A DNA stretch of 64,000 bases from Blastomyces gilchristii SLH14081 (taxonomy: Eukaryota > Ascomycota > Eurotiomycetes > Onygenales > Ajellomycetaceae). This document shows positions 36,000 to 48,929 of this stretch, one piece after another. A program made the position numbers and the translations under genes. How positions within the stretch are numbered: position 1 is the stretch's first letter; every line of letters begins with the position of its first letter. The stretch lies in contig NW_003101641.1 of the NCBI RefSeq assembly GCF_000003855.2, positions 1-64,000 of the forward strand. Reading direction: 5' to 3'. The notes beneath the pieces are model-generated. The model was not told where the DNA came from. It was given only the letters and a program-made list of their open reading frames with translations, and ran no database searches.

Positions 36000-36480
36000 T
36001 AATCAGAAAATATAATCAGAAAACATAATCAGATATCTGCTAAAGAAAAGAGAGTTAAGAGTATATAAGAAGATAAAGAAGATATGTTATTCATAGTAGT
36101 ATATTCTAATAATTATTAGAAGAGAAACAAGTTCTGATCACATTTCACAATATATTACACTTACTGCTAATAAACTGCCTGATATGAGTACTATGAGAAC
36201 ACTTGTTATAAAAACAGAGTGTCATCACTAGAAATATGTATAATGTGATAGATGAACAACAGATAGAAGATGTTGAATAAAAGAAGAGACAGGAATCTTG
36301 AATGAGATAATGATATTTGATGATAATGATAAGAAAGAAGATGATTGAAGAATGAGAAAAGTTAGTGAATAAGTAATATAATATAGTGAAAGTTTCTTTG
36401 TAAGAGTGTATACAGAATACTAGCTAAATCAGAAATAGATTATACAATTGTGAACACTAGTGATGCACTAATCTGCATGA
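36000..36480 (+). pseudogene. His/Cys-rich post-pol frame of Gypsy-3 A
   Basis: The frame at 36127-36225 is uninterrupted (ends ...MSTMRTLVIKTECHH). It continues with mutation-type stops through a QKxVQCxRxTTDRRC segment and an acidic FDDNDKKEDD block. Copy B (about 61320-61690) repeats it with CVQCNR and RRC Cys residues intact. HHxxC..C...C suggests a small zinc-binding fold. I do not recognise the family, and small indels separate the copies. Confidence 0.4.
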
Positions 36481-36534
36481 AGCTAGAGTATATGTCATGA
36501 TCACATGAGCATGATCAAATCTGGTAAGAAAGAA

Positions 36535-36701
36535 GGTGATTCAGAAAAATGTACAACTGCCAGATAATAACACAGCTGCTTCTGAACTTGCTTACAAATG
36601 TAAAGAGGTCATAGTGACCCTTAATTAATTTAGTGTACAGTATATAAGAAGGCGGTGTATGCCTGTAATCATACACTGACTCAAGCAACCTTTGAATCAC
36701 A
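36535..36701 (+). repeat. Gypsy-3 A 3' LTR
   Basis: 167 bp, starts GGTGATTCAG (mutated TGTGGTTCAG) and ends GAATCACA; followed by CTGT and resumed G1-c gag. Confidence 0.9.
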
Positions 36702-37400
36702 CTGTCATATAATAGAAAGTATTAGATTGATTACAGAGTATCTGACAGAGAAACACTTCTCTTACAATATTCATTCCTGACTTTGACATCAAGATTCTAG
36801 AAGCAGATGATTAATCTTGAGAGAATTAAATGAAGATTAGTATGCTCAAGAAGACATTAACTTTCAAACTCTTACAGACTCTCATAAGTGTAGACAAAGA
36901 CCAGACTTATGAAGATTTCTGCATATAACTTCAGATATTGAATGATTATCTTATCAAGCTCAAGAGTATACAGAACAGTGATAGAAGATGTTACACTTCA
37001 GTCACTTATATATCTATATTAAAGAATGACAATGTAGATGTCATGAATTGAGTAAACTTAAATATCTATATACAAGTAAGAGTCTGTACTGTCTGAATAA
37101 GCTTCTGAGTTTCTGAGATCACTTCTGAAGAAGTCACTGATCAATGTCAATGAGAAGTATATATCAACTGTAACTGATTAGAATATATTACTTTTAACTG
37201 CTAATCAGTCTATATATCTTCTCACTCAAAGAATAAATCAATATCTGTCTGTATCAATCACATTGCATTGAAGAAAGATTCAGAAGATAACTATGAGAAT
37301 ATCTCAATGAAACAGGGAAAAGATTAGCTTCTATTCAAATTCATAAACAGAAGCTTAAAGAGATCAGATGATAATAATTTAAAGAGAAAATAATAATAAA
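36702..37400 (+). pseudogene. G1-c gag, 3' part
   Basis: Continues from 26656. It is homologous to 8560-9290 of G1-a and includes the degraded zinc-knuckle region near 37165. Confidence 0.85.
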
Positions 37401-39974
37401 CATGATTCTTATATCTACTGTAATCAATAATATGTATAATATAAAAGTCATGATAGACAGTGATCTATGTCATTATACAATGATTAAATCTTCAGTTGTA
37501 AGATATTACAATCTTCAGTGTATTATCTTATTAAAATTCTGACTTCTTGCAGAATTTAATAACTTAAAAGACATTTATATCTGTTACATAATGAAGTTAA
37601 ATATAGATGTCAGAGAATATTAATATGAAGATATCTACATATATAAAGTTAATAATCTTGATTATAATCTTATATTAGAACTTGTTTGACTATCTGAATA
37701 AGATATCTTATTAAACACTTAAAATAGAAGCTTAATATTCTCTAATAATGATAGAGTTCATAAAGATAATATTCATAAGACTATAAATCTGACACAGATC
37801 CCTGTTAATATCTATAAAATACTTTGAAAAGAAAGTCACTGAAAAGATCACTGATAGTAAAATTATATAATAATCTATTTTATCAGTCTGACTGATATTA
37901 AGAAAGCTCTAGAGAAGTTATTCTGTACTACAATAATAGATTCTTATACAAAACTCTCTTAATAATATCACAAATATCTAGATATCTTCTAATAAGATAA
38001 TATTATAAATATATCTCTCTTATAAGACTCAGTAGTAGATCACAGTATTAAGTTAGAAAAGAAGAATGATAAGAACTCTGAGTCATTATAAGACTCTCTT
38101 TATAATATATCTCAAGATGAACTTCTTCTTCTTCAGAAGACACTCAATAATCTGTTGAATAAGAGATTTATATATATTAGTAACTCTTTCACTGCAGCTT
38201 CTATTCTCTTTGTAAAGAAATCAGGTGAAGAACTCTGATTCTGTGTGAACCATTAAGAATTGAACAGATTAATCAAGAAGAATCACTATTCTTTATCTCT
38301 TATCAATGAAATTCTAGCTCTCATCAGACAAGCTCAATGATTTATAAAATTAAATATCATCACTATGTTTCTTAAAATTCATATTACTGAAGAAGATGAA
38401 TGACTTACAGTATTCTGAATATGTTATAATCTCTTTGAATAAATAGTTATACTCTTTGAACTAATCAATACTCTCAGTATATTTCAGAAGTATATTAACT
38501 GAACACTCTGAAATTTCTTTGATAAATTTGTATCTGTATATCTTAATAACATTCTCATCTTTACTAATGAGTTCAGAAAAGAATATTAAGAACATATGTG
38601 AAGAATATTACAATGATTATAAGAAGCAGAACTATCAATAGATATTGATAAGTATAACTTTAAAGTCAAGAGTATCAAATATCTAGGTTTTATCATAGAA
38701 GCTGATAAGAGAATTTGAATGAATTCTGAGAAAGTCTCTGTCATTCTTGAATGAGAAGCTTCATATACTGTGAAAGATGTACAAATCTTCATCAGATTTG
38801 CTAACTTCTATCAGTAATTTATACAAAACTTCTCAGATATTGTAAGATTACTTATAGAACTCATTAGAAAGAACTCAGTATTTCAGTAATTAGCAGACAC
38901 TGAAGCTGTATTCATACAGATAAAGAAGATATTCATCAACACTTCTCTGCTAATGATATTTAATCTTGATTATAAAATAGTTATTGAAGCTGACTTCTCT
39001 AACTATATTATAGAGAAAGCTATATTGTAATATAATAATAAATATATCTTACAATTATGCATCTTCATGTCTAAGAAACTGAGTCTCACTGAATACAACT
39101 ATAAGATCTATGATAAGAAACTTCTTACAATTATATACTATCTAGAAGAATGAGACTCTGAACTCTGAAGTGTCTCTGAATTTGAGATAATCACAGATTA
39201 TAAGAATTTCAAGTACTTTATAATAACTTATAAACTCACTGAATAATAGATGTGATAATCTGAGTTCTTAAATTACTTTCATTTTAAAATACACTACTGA
39301 TCTGATAGATAGAACTCAATGATAGATACTCTCTCATAATAAGAGCAAGATATATCTTTCAATGTAACAGATATATATTGAATGAACTGAGAGTGTCAGC
39401 TCTTAGATCTGAAGATATTTATTGATTAAGATAGAATAACTCATGACATTATATATACTTCTCTGATTAGAACATTCTCTCTCTGAACTGATACTGATAC
39501 TGATATCTTCACTTCTTCTATACTGAATGAACTGTGATATATAGTAGCTCAGACTGATGAACTTCTTCAGACTCTCACTGAAGCAGTATATCAAGAAGCA
39601 TCTTGATTTCTCTCAGAACTATGTATAAGAATTAATATCTCAGAATATTTAATTAATGATAATAACACTCTACAATTTCATGAATAATATTGAGTTCTTC
39701 ACTTTAAATTCTTACACATCTGAATAATGTAAGAGATATATAATTTATATATTATCAGTCACTCAGATTATAAATAATTATACTGAATAATCTCTTAAAA
39801 GTTCTACTGATCTAAGATATTAAACAGTATTAAATGTTTCATTTAAAACTGTAACTATTATTCTGTTATCATCTTATAAAAGAACTGTAGAAAAGACCTA
39901 CTGAAATCACTTAATATTTCTGATAGAATCTGATAAGATGTAGTAATTGACTTTGCTGTTAATTTCTCTAAGAG
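37401..39974 (+). pseudogene. G1-c pol: protease, RT, RNase H, start of integrase
   Basis: Protease IDSD box near 37455. RT is at about 38090-38700 with YLDD read YLNN at about 38539. RNase H is at about 38970-39330 (VIEADFSN; EYNYKIYDKKLL). The integrase N-terminus runs to 39969, where AAGAG (39970-39974) marks the G1-d insertion. It continues at 45703. Confidence 0.87.
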
Positions 39975-40307
39975 TGTGGCAGGCTGCGCCTGATCAATCA
40001 TATAGACTATTCTATTACACTTCATAGATTCTTTCATTTCTGATCACTGATCCTCGGCTGCTATGAATGCGCGTAATGTATGCTTCAATTCTCAGTCATT
40101 TCTGATCACTGATTCTCAGCTGCTACAAACGCGTGTATATTCTTCCGCCCTGAATCTCCACCGCGTACATCACCACATATGCATATAAATATTCATCTTA
40201 ATTGCTGATTCTCACACTTTGTCTTTCTTTTCTTCTTTAACATTTTTATCTTTGTTATATAAGATCTATCAATATTATACTAATCTATTCAATGTAGATC
40301 TCTTACA
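39975..40307 (+). repeat. G1-d 5' LTR
   Basis: 333 bp, TGTGGCAGG...CTCTTACA, longer than the G1-a LTR by a U3 tandem duplication (two units containing CTGATCACTGATYCTC, near 40042 and 40109). It keeps CpG sites such as GCGCG and ACGCGTG. Confidence 0.92.
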
Positions 40308-40649
40308 CTATAAAAACATTCATCATCTTCTTATTAGAAAACAATTACTCATGCATTATCTTCTCATTAGAAATGATTATTTATCAAGAGATATCTGAAC
40401 ATGTAATGATGTGTAAGAAATAGAGAAACAGTTAAACAGTTAAGCAGACACTGAGTCTTCAGATAAAAGCTTACTCACTAGTTACTCTGACTCTGTAACA
40501 AGATATTATGAAGAGAATAAGATCTTATAAAAGAATATCAGTAAAAGATCTGAGAGTTCTGACACTCAGATATATGAGAATATAATTACACTTCTTCAGA
40601 TTTCACAGATATCATATATTCAATAATTGATATAATCATATCTAATGAT

Positions 40650-41790
40650 AATATGAAACCCTCAAATGTGAGCATAGATATGATGTCACAGTGACTCTGA
40701 GCAATGTTGAAATTATAACAGTAACAGATAGCAGACATGCATGTGACTCAATAACTTCAATATAAAGAGATTCAATAATTAACTCATGCAATTTCAACAC
40801 CTACAGAATTAAGTACAAAAGTGCTGAAAGAATGCTTAGATACTCTCACATATTTTAATGGTTTTGATCTCACTCTCTACTCATCATGAAGGATGGAAAT
40901 GCTCATTAAACTGAGTGTAGATGAAGATATCATCAGTTCATTAATCAATCAAGATTGATATATCAATGAAAGATTGAAGAATCACATGAAATAGAAGTTT
41001 CATTCATGAATAAAAGCATGTGAATTAGCATTATGAATATCTGATAATATTATGAAATATCTTGATATTCTGTTCTAAGACACTGCCATGCAACAGAAAG
41101 TATTAGATTGATTACAGAGTACTTGACAGAGAAACACTTCTCTTATAACATTTATTCCTGATTTTAACATCAAGATTCTAGAAGCAGGTGATCAATCTTG
41201 AAAGAATTAAATAAAGATTAACATGCTTAAGAAGACATTAACTTTCAAACTCTTACAGACTCTTGTAAGTGTAGACAAAGATCAGACTTATGAAGACTTC
41301 TGCACACAGCTTCAGACATTGAATGATCATCTTATTAAGCTTAAGAGTATACAGAACAGTGACAGAAGATGTTACATCTCAGTCACTTATACACTCACAC
41401 TCAAGAATAATGATGCAGAGATCATGAACTGAATAAATTCAAATATCTATATATAAGCAAGAGTTTCCACTGTTTAAACAGGCTTCTGAGTCTCTAGAAT
41501 CACTTCTGAAGAAGTCACTAATTAATATTAATATAAAGTGTGCATTAACTGTAACTGATTAGAACACATTGCTTTCAACTGCTGATCAATCTATGTGTCT
41601 TCACACTCAAGAGAAAGATCAGTGTCTGTCTGTGCTAATTATGTTACATTAGAGCAAGATTCAGAGAATAACTATGAGAATGTCTCAGTGAAACAGAGAA
41701 AAGATTAGCTTCTATTCAAATTTATAAACAGAAGCTTGAAGAGGTCAGATAATAATAATTTGAAGAGAAGATAACAATGAATGTAATTCT
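40650..41790 (+). pseudogene. G1-d gag
   Basis: Same layout as G1-a gag, with 41223-41432 still open. An intact CCHC zinc knuckle CINCN..EHIAFNC occupies 41541-41582 (CX2CX4HX4C; one Trp/Arg codon is now TGA). This confirms the gag assignment for all four Gypsy-1 copies. Confidence 0.85.
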
Positions 41791-44700
41791 TGTATCTACT
41801 GTGATTGATAACATGTATAATATGAAAGCCATGATAGACAGTGATCTATGTTACTATGCAATGATAAAATCTTCAGTGTATCTCTTTATCAAAATTCTGA
41901 CTTCTCATAGAATTTAATGATCTGAAAGATGTTTATATCTGTTATATAGTAAAACTAAATATAGATATAAGAGAATATTAATATGAAGATATCTATACAT
42001 ATCAAGTTGATAATCTCAATTATAATCTTATATTAGAACTTGTCTGACTATCTGAATAAAGTATCTTACTGAATGCTTGAAACAGAAGCTTGATATTCTC
42101 TAATAATAATAGAATTCATGAAGATAATATTCATAAGACTATGAATCTTACACAGATCTCTGTCAACACTTATAAAATACTCTGAAAAAGAAGTCATTAT
42201 CATAATTACTGACAGAGTCACTGACAAGTTTACTGACAGTAGAATTATATATCAATCTATTTTATTAGTCTGATCAATATTAAAAAGACTCTAGAAAAGT
42301 TATTCTGTATTATAATAACAGATTCTTATACAAAACTCTCTTAATAATATCATGAATATCTAGATGTCTTCTGATAAGATAATATTATAAACATATCTCT
42401 CTTATAAGATTCTGAAGTGAATCACAGTATCAAGTTAGAGAAAAAGAATAATAAGAATTTCAAATCACTATAAAACTCTCTTTATAACATGTCTCAAGAT
42501 AAACTTCTTCTTCTTTGAAAGACACTCAATGATCTGTTGAATAAAGAATTCATATATATTAGTAACTCTTTCATCACAGTCTCTATTCTCTTTGTAAAGA
42601 AATCAGATGAAGAACTTCAATTCTGTGTGAACTACTGAGATCTGAACAGATTAACAAAGAAAGATTGATATTTCTTATCTCTTATCAATGAAAGCCAAGC
42701 ACAGATCAGATGAGCTCAATGATTTATAAAGTCAGATATCATCACTGCATTTCATAAGATTTGTATCACTGAAGAAGATGAATGACTTACAGCATTCTAA
42801 ACATGTTATAATCTCTTTAAATGAATAGTCACATTCTTTGAGCTGACTAATACTCTCAGTACATTTCAGAAGTATATTAACTAAGTACTTCAAGATTTTC
42901 TTGATAAGTTTGTATCTACTTATCTAGATAACATTCTCATCTTCATCAATGAATTCAGAAAAGAATATTCAGAATATGTGTGAAAGATATTATAATAGCT
43001 ATAAGAAGCAGAACTATCAATAGATATTGATAAGTATGATTTTAAAGTCAAGAGTATCAAGTATCTGAGTTTTATTATAGAAGTTAATAAGAGAATTCAA
43101 ATGAATTCTGAGAAAGTCTTCATTATTCTTGAATAAGAAGCTCTGTATACTGTGAAAGATGTATAAAACTTCATCAGATTTACTAACTTCTATCAGCAAT
43201 TTATATAAAACTTCTTAGATATTGTGAGATCACTTACAGATCTTACTAAGAAAGACTCAGTATTTCAATGATCAGCAGACACTGAAGCTGCATTTATATA
43301 GATAAAGAAGATATTCATTAATATCTCTCTACTGATAATATTTAATTCTGATCATGAAATAGTTATTGCAGCTGATTTCTCTGACTATATAATAGAAGAA
43401 GTGATATTATACTATAATAATGAAGATATTCTATAATTATGTATCTTCATATCTAAGAAACTGAGTTCTGCTGAATGCAATTATAAGATCTATGATAAGA
43501 AACTTCTTATAATTATACACTATTTAGAAGAATGAGACTCTGAACACTGAAGTATCTCTGAATTTGAGATAGTCATAGATTATAAGAATTTCAAATACTT
43601 TATAACTATCTATAAACTTACTGAATAATAGATATGATAATCTGAGTTCTTAAGTCACTTTCATTTTATAATACACTATCATTCTGACAGTCAGAACTCA
43701 ATGACAGATGCTCTCTCATAATAAGAGTAGAATATACTATCTGATATAATAGATACTTACTGAATGAACTGAGAGCATCAGCTCTTGAATCTGAAGATAC
43801 TAGTTAATCAAGATAAAACAGCTCACAGCACTATATATACTTCTTTAATTAGAACTATCACTGATATCTTAACTTCTTTTAAACCTATATTAGATAAGCT
43901 ATGATATATAGCAGCTTAAACTAATGAACTTCTTCAAACACTCACTGAAGCAGTATAATAAAAAGTACTCTGATTTCTTTCAGAATTATATGTAAGAACT
44001 GACATCTCAGAATATTCAATCAATAATAATAATACTCTATGATTCTGTGAATAATGCTGAGTCTCTCACTTCAAACTCTTATATATCTGAATAATGTAAG
44101 AGATGCATAATTCATGTATAACTGATTATTCAGATCATGAATAACTGTATAGAATAATCTTCTGAAAGTTCTATTAATCTGAGATATTAAATAGTATCAG
44201 ATGCTTTGTCTGAAACTGTAACTACTGTTCTTTCATTATCTTATAAAAGAACTGTAGAAAAGGTCTACTGAAATTACTTAATATTTCTGATAGAATCTGA
44301 TAAGATATAGTAATTGACTTTATTATTAATCTATCTAAGAGTAAGAGTTATAGAAATATTCTGATTATTATGAATTAATTGAGCAAAGATATAATATTAA
44401 AATCTTGTGATAAGATGAATACTGAGCAAGTTACTGAAGCTTTTCTACAGAGTCTGTTCTATTGAATGCATGAATTATCAAGATTCATAGTATTGAATCA
44501 GAGCTATCAATTCATGAGTACTCTCTGAACTAGAATCTGTCAAGTTCTCAAGATTATATACTATCTGTCAACTATCTATCACTTCAAGATCAATGATGTA
44601 TCAGAATAGATAATTCAGACTGTAAAGAATTATCTTTATAAGTTCTGTAATCACTTATAAGATAATTGATATAATCTTCTTCTACATACAGAGATTGCTA

Positions 44701-45355
44701 TCAACAGTCAAGATATTATTTTAATAGATATAAGCCTGTTCTTTCTTACACATAGATATCACATGAAAGTGTTAAATCTTCTAGAGATTATACAGTTCAC
44801 ACTGAATCTCTGCAGTCTGATTCAGATCATCAATAATATAGTAATAAAGCTCTGAGATGCTCATGATTGAACAGAGGTCTTCATGATAACTGTGAAACAA
44901 GATTAAGAGAATCAAACTAATGTTCACTGAGACTCTGCTGAACAATATAAGATAGAAGATCTGATATGATTGAATCTTAAGAATATACAAATCACATATT
45001 TATCTTGTACACTAGATTATTATCATATCAGATATAAAGTAATAGAAGTTCTAGATAGTCACAACTATTATCTTGACACATTATCAGAGATTTATAAATA
45101 TATTTTATACAAGCTTGCTTCACTGCACTATCACTGATCTGTTCTCTTCTCAGCTGACTTCTGACTGATAGTCATCAGACATTATAGAAGAAGATAATGA
45201 GCTTGAGTAAGAGATTGAGAATATTCTCAATGAGAGATTCTGTGACTGTGACTAGTAATATCTCATGAAATGAGTTGACTATGATCAACTGATCTAGACT
45301 CTGAGTTTCATGTTATCTGAAACAGCAGTCCTTGACTGATGAGAACTGCTTCTGA
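41790..45355 (+). pseudogene. G1-d pol: protease, RT, RNase H, integrase, chromodomain
   Basis: Protease IDSD near 41836. RT is at about 42480-43080 with FCVNYxDLNR and a YLDN box at about 42919. RNase H is at about 43350-43720. The integrase zinc and core region covers about 44000-44700 (KGLLKLLNISDRI, DFIINLSKSK, SYQFMST, VKNYLYKFCNHL). The C-terminal module is at about 44960-45160 (NLKNIQI, KVIEVLDSHNYYLDTLSEI). A chromodomain follows at about 45190-45330 (EYEIEDIL-like; YLMKWVGYDQPTW-like, both read through stops). The chromodomain would steer insertion to silent chromatin, consistent with this nested landscape. Confidence 0.88.
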
Positions 45356-45369
45356 AAGAAGAGGACTAA

Positions 45370-45702
45370 TGTGGCGGGCTGCACCTGATTAATCATATAG
45401 ACTATTTTATTACACTTCATAGATTCTTTCATTCTCAATTGTCAATCCTCAGCCGCTATGAACGCGTGTAATGTATGCTTCAATTCTCAGTCATTCTCAA
45501 TCACTGATTCTCAGCTGCTACAAACGCGTGTATATTCTTCCGCCCCGAAGCTTCACCGCGTATGTCATCACATATGTGTATAAATATTCATCTCAATCAC
45601 TGATTCTCACACTTTCTCTTTCTTTCCTTCTTTAACATTTTTATCTTTGTTATATAAGATCTATCAATATTATATCAATCTATTCAGTGTAGACCTCTTA
45701 CA
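45370..45702 (+). repeat. G1-d 3' LTR
   Basis: 333 bp, same length and same U3 duplication as its 5' partner. It retains GCGGG, AACGCGTG and a CCGCCCCG block. The short purine-rich run AGAAGAGGACTAA sits directly upstream. Confidence 0.92.
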
Positions 45703-46743
45703 AAGAGTAAGAATTGTAAGAATATTCTGATCATTATAAACTGATTAAATAAAGATATAATATTAAAATCTTATAATAAAATAAATACTGAATAAGTTAC
45801 TGAAGCTTTTCTAAGAAGTCTGTTCTATTAAATATATAAATTAGTGAGATCTATAGTATTAGATTAAGACTGTTAATTTATAAGTACTCTTTGAATAAGA
45901 ATCTGTCAAGTTCTCAAGATTATATACTATTTATTAACTGTCTATCACTCTGAGACTGATAATACATCAGAATAGATAATTCAGATTATAAAGAATTATC
46001 TTTATAAGTTCTGTAATTACTTATAAGATAATTAATATAATCTTCTTTCACACATTAAAGTGACTATTAATGACTGAGATACTGTTTCAACAGATATAAG
46101 TCTGTTCTTTCTTATATATAAATATCATATGAAATTACTGAATCTTCTAGAGATCACACATTTTACACTGAACTCTCACAGTTCAATTCAGATTGCTGAT
46201 AATATAGTAATAAAACTCTAAGATATCTGTGATTAAGTAGAAGTCTTCATAGCAAGTACTAAACAGAATTAAGAAGATTAAATTAATATTCACTGAGACT
46301 CTGCTGAGTAATATAAGATAGAAGATCTGATATAATTGAATCTTAAGAATATACAGATCATATATTCATCTCACACACTGAATTATTATTATATAAAGTA
46401 TAAAGTGATAGAAATTCTAGACAGTTATAACTATTATCTTGATACATTATCAGAGATTTATAATATCTTTTATACAAGCTTACTCTGCTGTGCTATCACT
46501 GATCTGTTCTCTTCTTAACTGACTTCTGACTGACAGTTATCAGAGATCATAGAAGAAGATAACAAACTTGAATAAGAGATTAAAGATATTCTTAATAAGA
46601 GACTCTATAACTGTGACTGATAATATTTTATTAAATAAGTCAGCTATGATTATCTGATCTGAACTTCAAGTTCTGTATTATCTGAGATTACAGCTCTTGA
46701 TTGATGAGAGCTACATATGATTAAGAAAGAGAGAGAGGGTTAA
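45703..46743 (+). pseudogene. G1-c integrase remainder and chromodomain
   Basis: Resumes from 39974 after the AAGAG duplication and is homologous to 44335-45369 of G1-d. The DNA-binding module is still open at 46336-46518. The chromodomain lies at about 46545-46690. The polypurine tract AAAGAGAGAGAGGG (46725-46738) precedes the 3' LTR. Confidence 0.85.
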
Positions 46744-47061
46744 TGTGACAGACTGTGTCTAATCAATTATATAGACTATTCTGTTACACTTCACAGATTT
46801 CTACTGCTCTGATTCTCAGTCACTGATTCTCAGCTGAAAATCTACAGAATTTCTATTCTTTTACTCTGAAGCTTCATCATGTATGAAAACCTCTATTCTT
46901 TCACTCTGAAGTTCCACTGTGTACATCACTGTGTATATGTATAAATATTCACTCTGATCACTGATTTTCACATCTTTTCTTTCTTTTCTTCTCTAATGTT
47001 TTTCTCTTTGTTATATAAGATCTATATATTATACTGATCTATTCAGCATAGACCTCTTACA
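46744..47061 (+). repeat. G1-c 3' LTR
   Basis: 318 bp, equal to its 5' partner, with the same ~47-bp U3 tandem duplication (about 46850-46920). The start is mutated to TGTGACAGAC. It is followed by ACTAT and G1-a integrase. Confidence 0.92.
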
Positions 47062-47267
47062 ACTATCAATGATTGAGATGCTGAGATGTAAGCTCATTCT
47101 TCCTTACACATAGTTATCATATGAAAGTGTTAAATCTTCTAGAGATCACACAGTTCACACTGAACTCTCACAGTCTGATTCAGATTGCTGATAACATAGT
47201 AATGAAGCTCTGAGATATCTGTGACTGAGTAGAAGTCTTTATAACAAGTGCTAAACAAGATTAAGAG
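47062..47267 (+). pseudogene. G1-a integrase, third fragment
   Basis: Continues from 25557 and matches 44697-44905 of G1-d. It ends with ATTAAGAG (47260-47267), the left half of the hAT target duplication, and continues at 52948. Confidence 0.87.
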
Positions 47268-47491
47268 TAGACTGACTGTGTGATCATGTCTGAGATCAGA
47301 ATCAAACTTTACAGTTATTATATTATCTAAAAGTATTACTTCTGATTATGATTTATGTTCATTATATTAATCTCAAATCACATTATTTCAAATATTAAAG
47401 ATTTCAGATTCACTTTTCAAATAAAAATCTAGTCTTAGATAAAGAATATATTTAAATTCTTAGTTATATTTTCATTTTGATTTTATTAGAA

Positions 47492-47591
47492 NNNNNNNNN
47501 NNNNNNNNNNNNNNNNNNNNNNNNNNNNNNNNNNNNNNNNNNNNNNNNNNNNNNNNNNNNNNNNNNNNNNNNNNNNNNNNNNNNNNNNNNN
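47492..47591. other. Assembly gap, 100 N
   Basis: A 100-N gap, probably of arbitrary size, inside an A-rich low-complexity tract. The partial hAT copy covers the equivalent sequence at about 2600-2775. Confidence 0.9.
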
Positions 47592-48782
47592 TAAAAATAA
47601 AAATAAACAAATAGAAAATCCATAAAAAAAAAAGAGCGAAAAAAAAAATAAGAAATAAAAAATAAAAATAAAATAAAAATCAAGACTACAGAGCTGTAGC
47701 ACTTTTAAAATACTTACTTCTCAGAGTTTTTACAATATTCATCATTAACTGTGTATCTCTCATAGTGAGAGTAACACAGCTGTAATGAGTTATTATCTTA
47801 ATATTATCTAATAAATAATCAGTATATATCTATATAAATGTGAATAATTAGAAAATATACACTTAAAAAGTATAATCAGAGTAAACTCTGCTGTCACTTG
47901 AATGATATCAAGAATAGAATACTGAAATTAATGATTTTCTTTATCAATTTCATAGACAAGATATGTAAAGATGATCTTGAGAAATATAAGATTTTCTGAC
48001 TTCTGATAAAAACAGATCTCACAGAGAGACTCTATTTTCATAATATCAGAAACTGAGTATTATTAAAAAGCATTACTTTCATACAATGTATATATACTTA
48101 CTGCAGTGATTCATTCTCTGTATATATAACTGAGAGTTATAGCTTTCTCACACTGCACAGCTCTTTCTGAAATGCTGCTGCTGATTTGTAACTCACAGTC
48201 TCTCAGTTCAGTACATACTATATGTATGCAGCTCTGCATGCTGAGGCTGTATTAGTCATTATAATCTGACATGATACTCACTTTTCACAGATCATGTTTC
48301 ATTTGATTGAGAGAAAGAAGAAAGAACATAACTGCTGTTTTATTTGAGAAAGAAGTAAGTAATTGAATCTGTAGAAGATAATTTGATTTCTTCTGTATTT
48401 GAAATTTGATTAGTCTATACTCTTCAATTTAAGAATTTCTGAGAGTGTTTTAATAGTGTTCATATCACCTTGAAATCAGTGATTGATTGAAGAAGAGAAA
48501 AGAGAGAAGAAAGAAATCAGAATAACTTATCTTTATAATATAAAAATAGAGAATTGATGCAATTATTTATTTTAGTAATAAAGATCTATTTTCTGCATGT
48601 ATCTCTGATACAGATTATATGATAACTGTATATAAAGAATATTAACAGTGCATGTATTGAATAAAGATGATATTATTATATAACACTGTAGCTGTTTCTG
48701 TATATCTCTGAAAGCTGTTAATATTTTCTTTAAGTCTCTCTATATTTGATAAGTCAGTAATATATTTCAATGTACTTCTTCT

Positions 48783-48783
48783 T

Positions 48784-48826
<43 letters not shown>

Positions 48827-48865
48827 TATCATCATTATTATTATCATTATTATCATATCATTTCT
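48783..48865. repeat. ATT/ATC trinucleotide microsatellite in hAT copy 2
   Basis: Imperfect ATT/ATC run, the reverse complement of the one at 1290-1395. The Tyr/His-rich open frame across it is an artefact. Confidence 0.85.
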
Positions 48866-48929
48866 TACTGTCTCTTCTGCCTTTATCTCTCTCTAATACT
48901 CACTGAAACTAATTATATCATTTCTCTTC

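Larger units (their letters stand above)
34350..36534 (+). other. Gypsy-3 A post-pol region
   Basis: About 2.2 kb between the end of pol and the 3' LTR, collinear with 59620-61759 in copy B. It contains an RS-rich frame (35655-35849) and a downstream His/Cys frame (about 36000-36480). Minus-strand frames at 34494-34805, 34882-35208 and 35580-35993 are open in both copies, but their Ser-, Ile- and Leu-rich composition is expected from the reverse of AG-rich DNA, so they are not called as genes. Confidence 0.6.
26657..36701 (+). mobile_element. Gypsy-3 copy A, with LINE-2 inside
   Basis: A second Gypsy lineage with short LTRs of 167 bp (26657-26823 and 36535-36701). It is flanked by CTGT (26653-26656, 36702-36705): TG...CA ends plus a 4-bp duplication, equally readable as 5 bp ACTGT if the LTR ends one base earlier. 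Internal order is gag (with LINE-2), CCHC knuckle, protease, RT, RNase H, integrase, then a 2.2-kb post-pol region before the 3' LTR. Copy B at 53668 has the same plan. Confidence 0.9.
39975..45702 (+). mobile_element. G1-d: complete Gypsy-1 copy
   Basis: The only Gypsy-1 copy here not broken by another insertion: 5728 bp, 333-bp LTRs, flanked by AAGAG (39970-39974, 45703-45707). It serves as the reference for domain order: LTR, gag with CCHC knuckle, protease, RT, RNase H, integrase, GPY/F module, chromodomain, polypurine tract, LTR. It has many stop codons, so it cannot code as it stands. Confidence 0.93.
25558..47061 (+). mobile_element. G1-c: Gypsy-1 element carrying Gypsy-3 A and G1-d
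   Basis: LTRs of 318 bp at both ends (25558-25875 and 46744-47061) are flanked by the perfect 5-bp duplication ACTAT (25553-25557, 47062-47066). Its gag was split by Gypsy-3 A (26657-36701) and its integrase by G1-d (39975-45702). With both removed the element is about 5.7 kb with the same domain order as G1-d. Confidence 0.92.
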
